Below are positions 63,722 to 64,000 of a stretch of DNA of 64,000 nucleotides, piece by piece. The stretch covers positions 1,240,001 through 1,304,000 of the forward strand of contig NZ_CP097121.1 of NCBI RefSeq assembly GCF_024029675.1, given 5' to 3'. Below the pieces are notes generated by a model. The model did not search any database. It was given only the letters and a program-made list of their open reading frames with translations, and was not told where the DNA came from. Position 1 is the stretch's first letter. Each line of letters starts with the position of its first letter. The position numbers and the translations under genes were made by a program. This DNA comes from Fructilactobacillus carniphilus (GTDB lineage Bacteria; Bacillota; Bacilli; Lactobacillales; Lactobacillaceae).

Positions 63722-64000
63722 TTATTTCATTTTCAGAGGTTGATGGCGTGGATCCAGAAGATTGATGAGAATAATGACCACCATAATCAAAGTGCAGAGA
63801 AAGAAGACATGGTGAAACGCGGTTAAAAGAATTTGGTCTAAGTTATGAGTTTGCGTCATGGAGATTTTTAACTTGGCCATGTTTTTGGCAGCAACTGCTT
63901 GATTTAAAAGGGAATGACTAATGCTTGGATGCTGTCGTTGCCCGCTGTTAATTGTCAGATTAAAGATAAAACCGAACAGACCGGTCATGATGGTCTGACC
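63722..64000 (-). CDS. MFS drug-exporter-like protein, C-terminal part
   Basis: Partial: enters from the right edge; 92 codons and the stop are present. GQTIMTGLFGFIFN, then a hydrophilic stretch and a last membrane segment (HVFFLCTLIMVVIILINLL), fit the end of a 14-segment DHA2 (EmrB/QacA-like) transporter. The stop is 4 nt from the LysR stop. Substrate unknown. Confidence 0.65.
   Translation of the reverse strand, partial: GQTIMTGLFGFIFNLTINSGQRQHPSISHSLLNQAVAAKNMAKLKISMTQTHNLDQILLTAFHHVFFLCTLIMVVIILINLLDPRHQPLKMK

Noticed and set aside
1..64000. CRISPR arrays, rRNA, tRNA genes or complete insertion sequences
   Set aside because: No regularly spaced repeats, rRNA blocks, tRNA cloverleafs or transposase genes were recognised when reading both strands.

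Overview
The window is a chromosomal segment around the replication origin of a low-to-mid GC lactic acid bacterium of the Lactobacillaceae (Lactobacillus in the old broad sense). The evidence is the order dnaA-dnaN-yaaA-recF-gyrB-gyrA / rpsF-ssb-rpsR-gdpP on the minus strand facing rpmH-rnpA-yidC-jag-mnmE-mnmG on the plus strand, together with RexB/RexA-type AddBA, PepC, a citrate lyase cluster and strong AGGAGG ribosome binding sites. The species cannot be fixed from the sequence alone. No rRNA, tRNA, CRISPR array or complete insertion sequence was seen.

Layout. 1-10588 (minus): gdpP (partial), rpsR, ssb, rpsF, gyrA, gyrB, recF, yaaA, dnaN, dnaA. The origin is bipartite: a DnaA-box field upstream of dnaA (about 10640-10910), and a dnaA-dnaN spacer with three perfect boxes, a TAG-trinucleotide run and an AT-rich stretch that resembles the Bacillus unwinding region. 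11082-17790 (plus): rpmH, rnpA, yidC, jag, mnmE, mnmG and an alpha/beta hydrolase. 17875-24286: a full citrate fermentation cluster (malic-enzyme-type oxaloacetate decarboxylase, citC, citD, citE, citF, citX, citG) with no transporter beside it. 24326-33304: esterase, lepB, pepC, a decayed MFS gene, cls, tag and a four-gene polar amino acid ABC importer. 33445-37030: a DUF1722 / pyrimidine-dimer glycosylase pair, a D,D-carboxypeptidase and a PurBox-preceded purine permease. 37031-44854: an NAD(P)-binding protein, addB and addA in one overlapping operon. 44908-50600: divergent sugar transporters around a perfect cre site (one is broken by a 65-bp insertion), an NCS1 permease, and a TPP riboswitch ahead of a YkoE-like ECF component.

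From about 50.7 kb the window becomes accessory in character, with small AT-rich genes: GNAT, a small membrane protein plus CPBP protease, a DUF6271-like protein, a decayed gene, a lipoprotein and unknown membrane genes. Next come a strongly AT-rich orphan with an HNH-like motif, a stand-alone TipAS domain coupled to an AAA+ ATPase, and three small membrane proteins diverging from a membrane-anchored XRE regulator. The end holds an MDR oxidoreductase, an ElaA-type GNAT, a secreted protein, a hexapeptide acetyltransferase, a LysR regulator and the tail of an MFS transporter.

The most notable signals are these. Four copies of a parS-like palindrome with altered centres (CACATG/CATATG instead of CACGTG) flank the origin. 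A candidate attenuator lies ahead of mnmE. A transporter gene is interrupted by a 36-bp direct repeat whose recombination would restore the frame exactly. The TipAS-AAA+ pair and the small-membrane-protein/XRE locus look like undescribed accessory systems.
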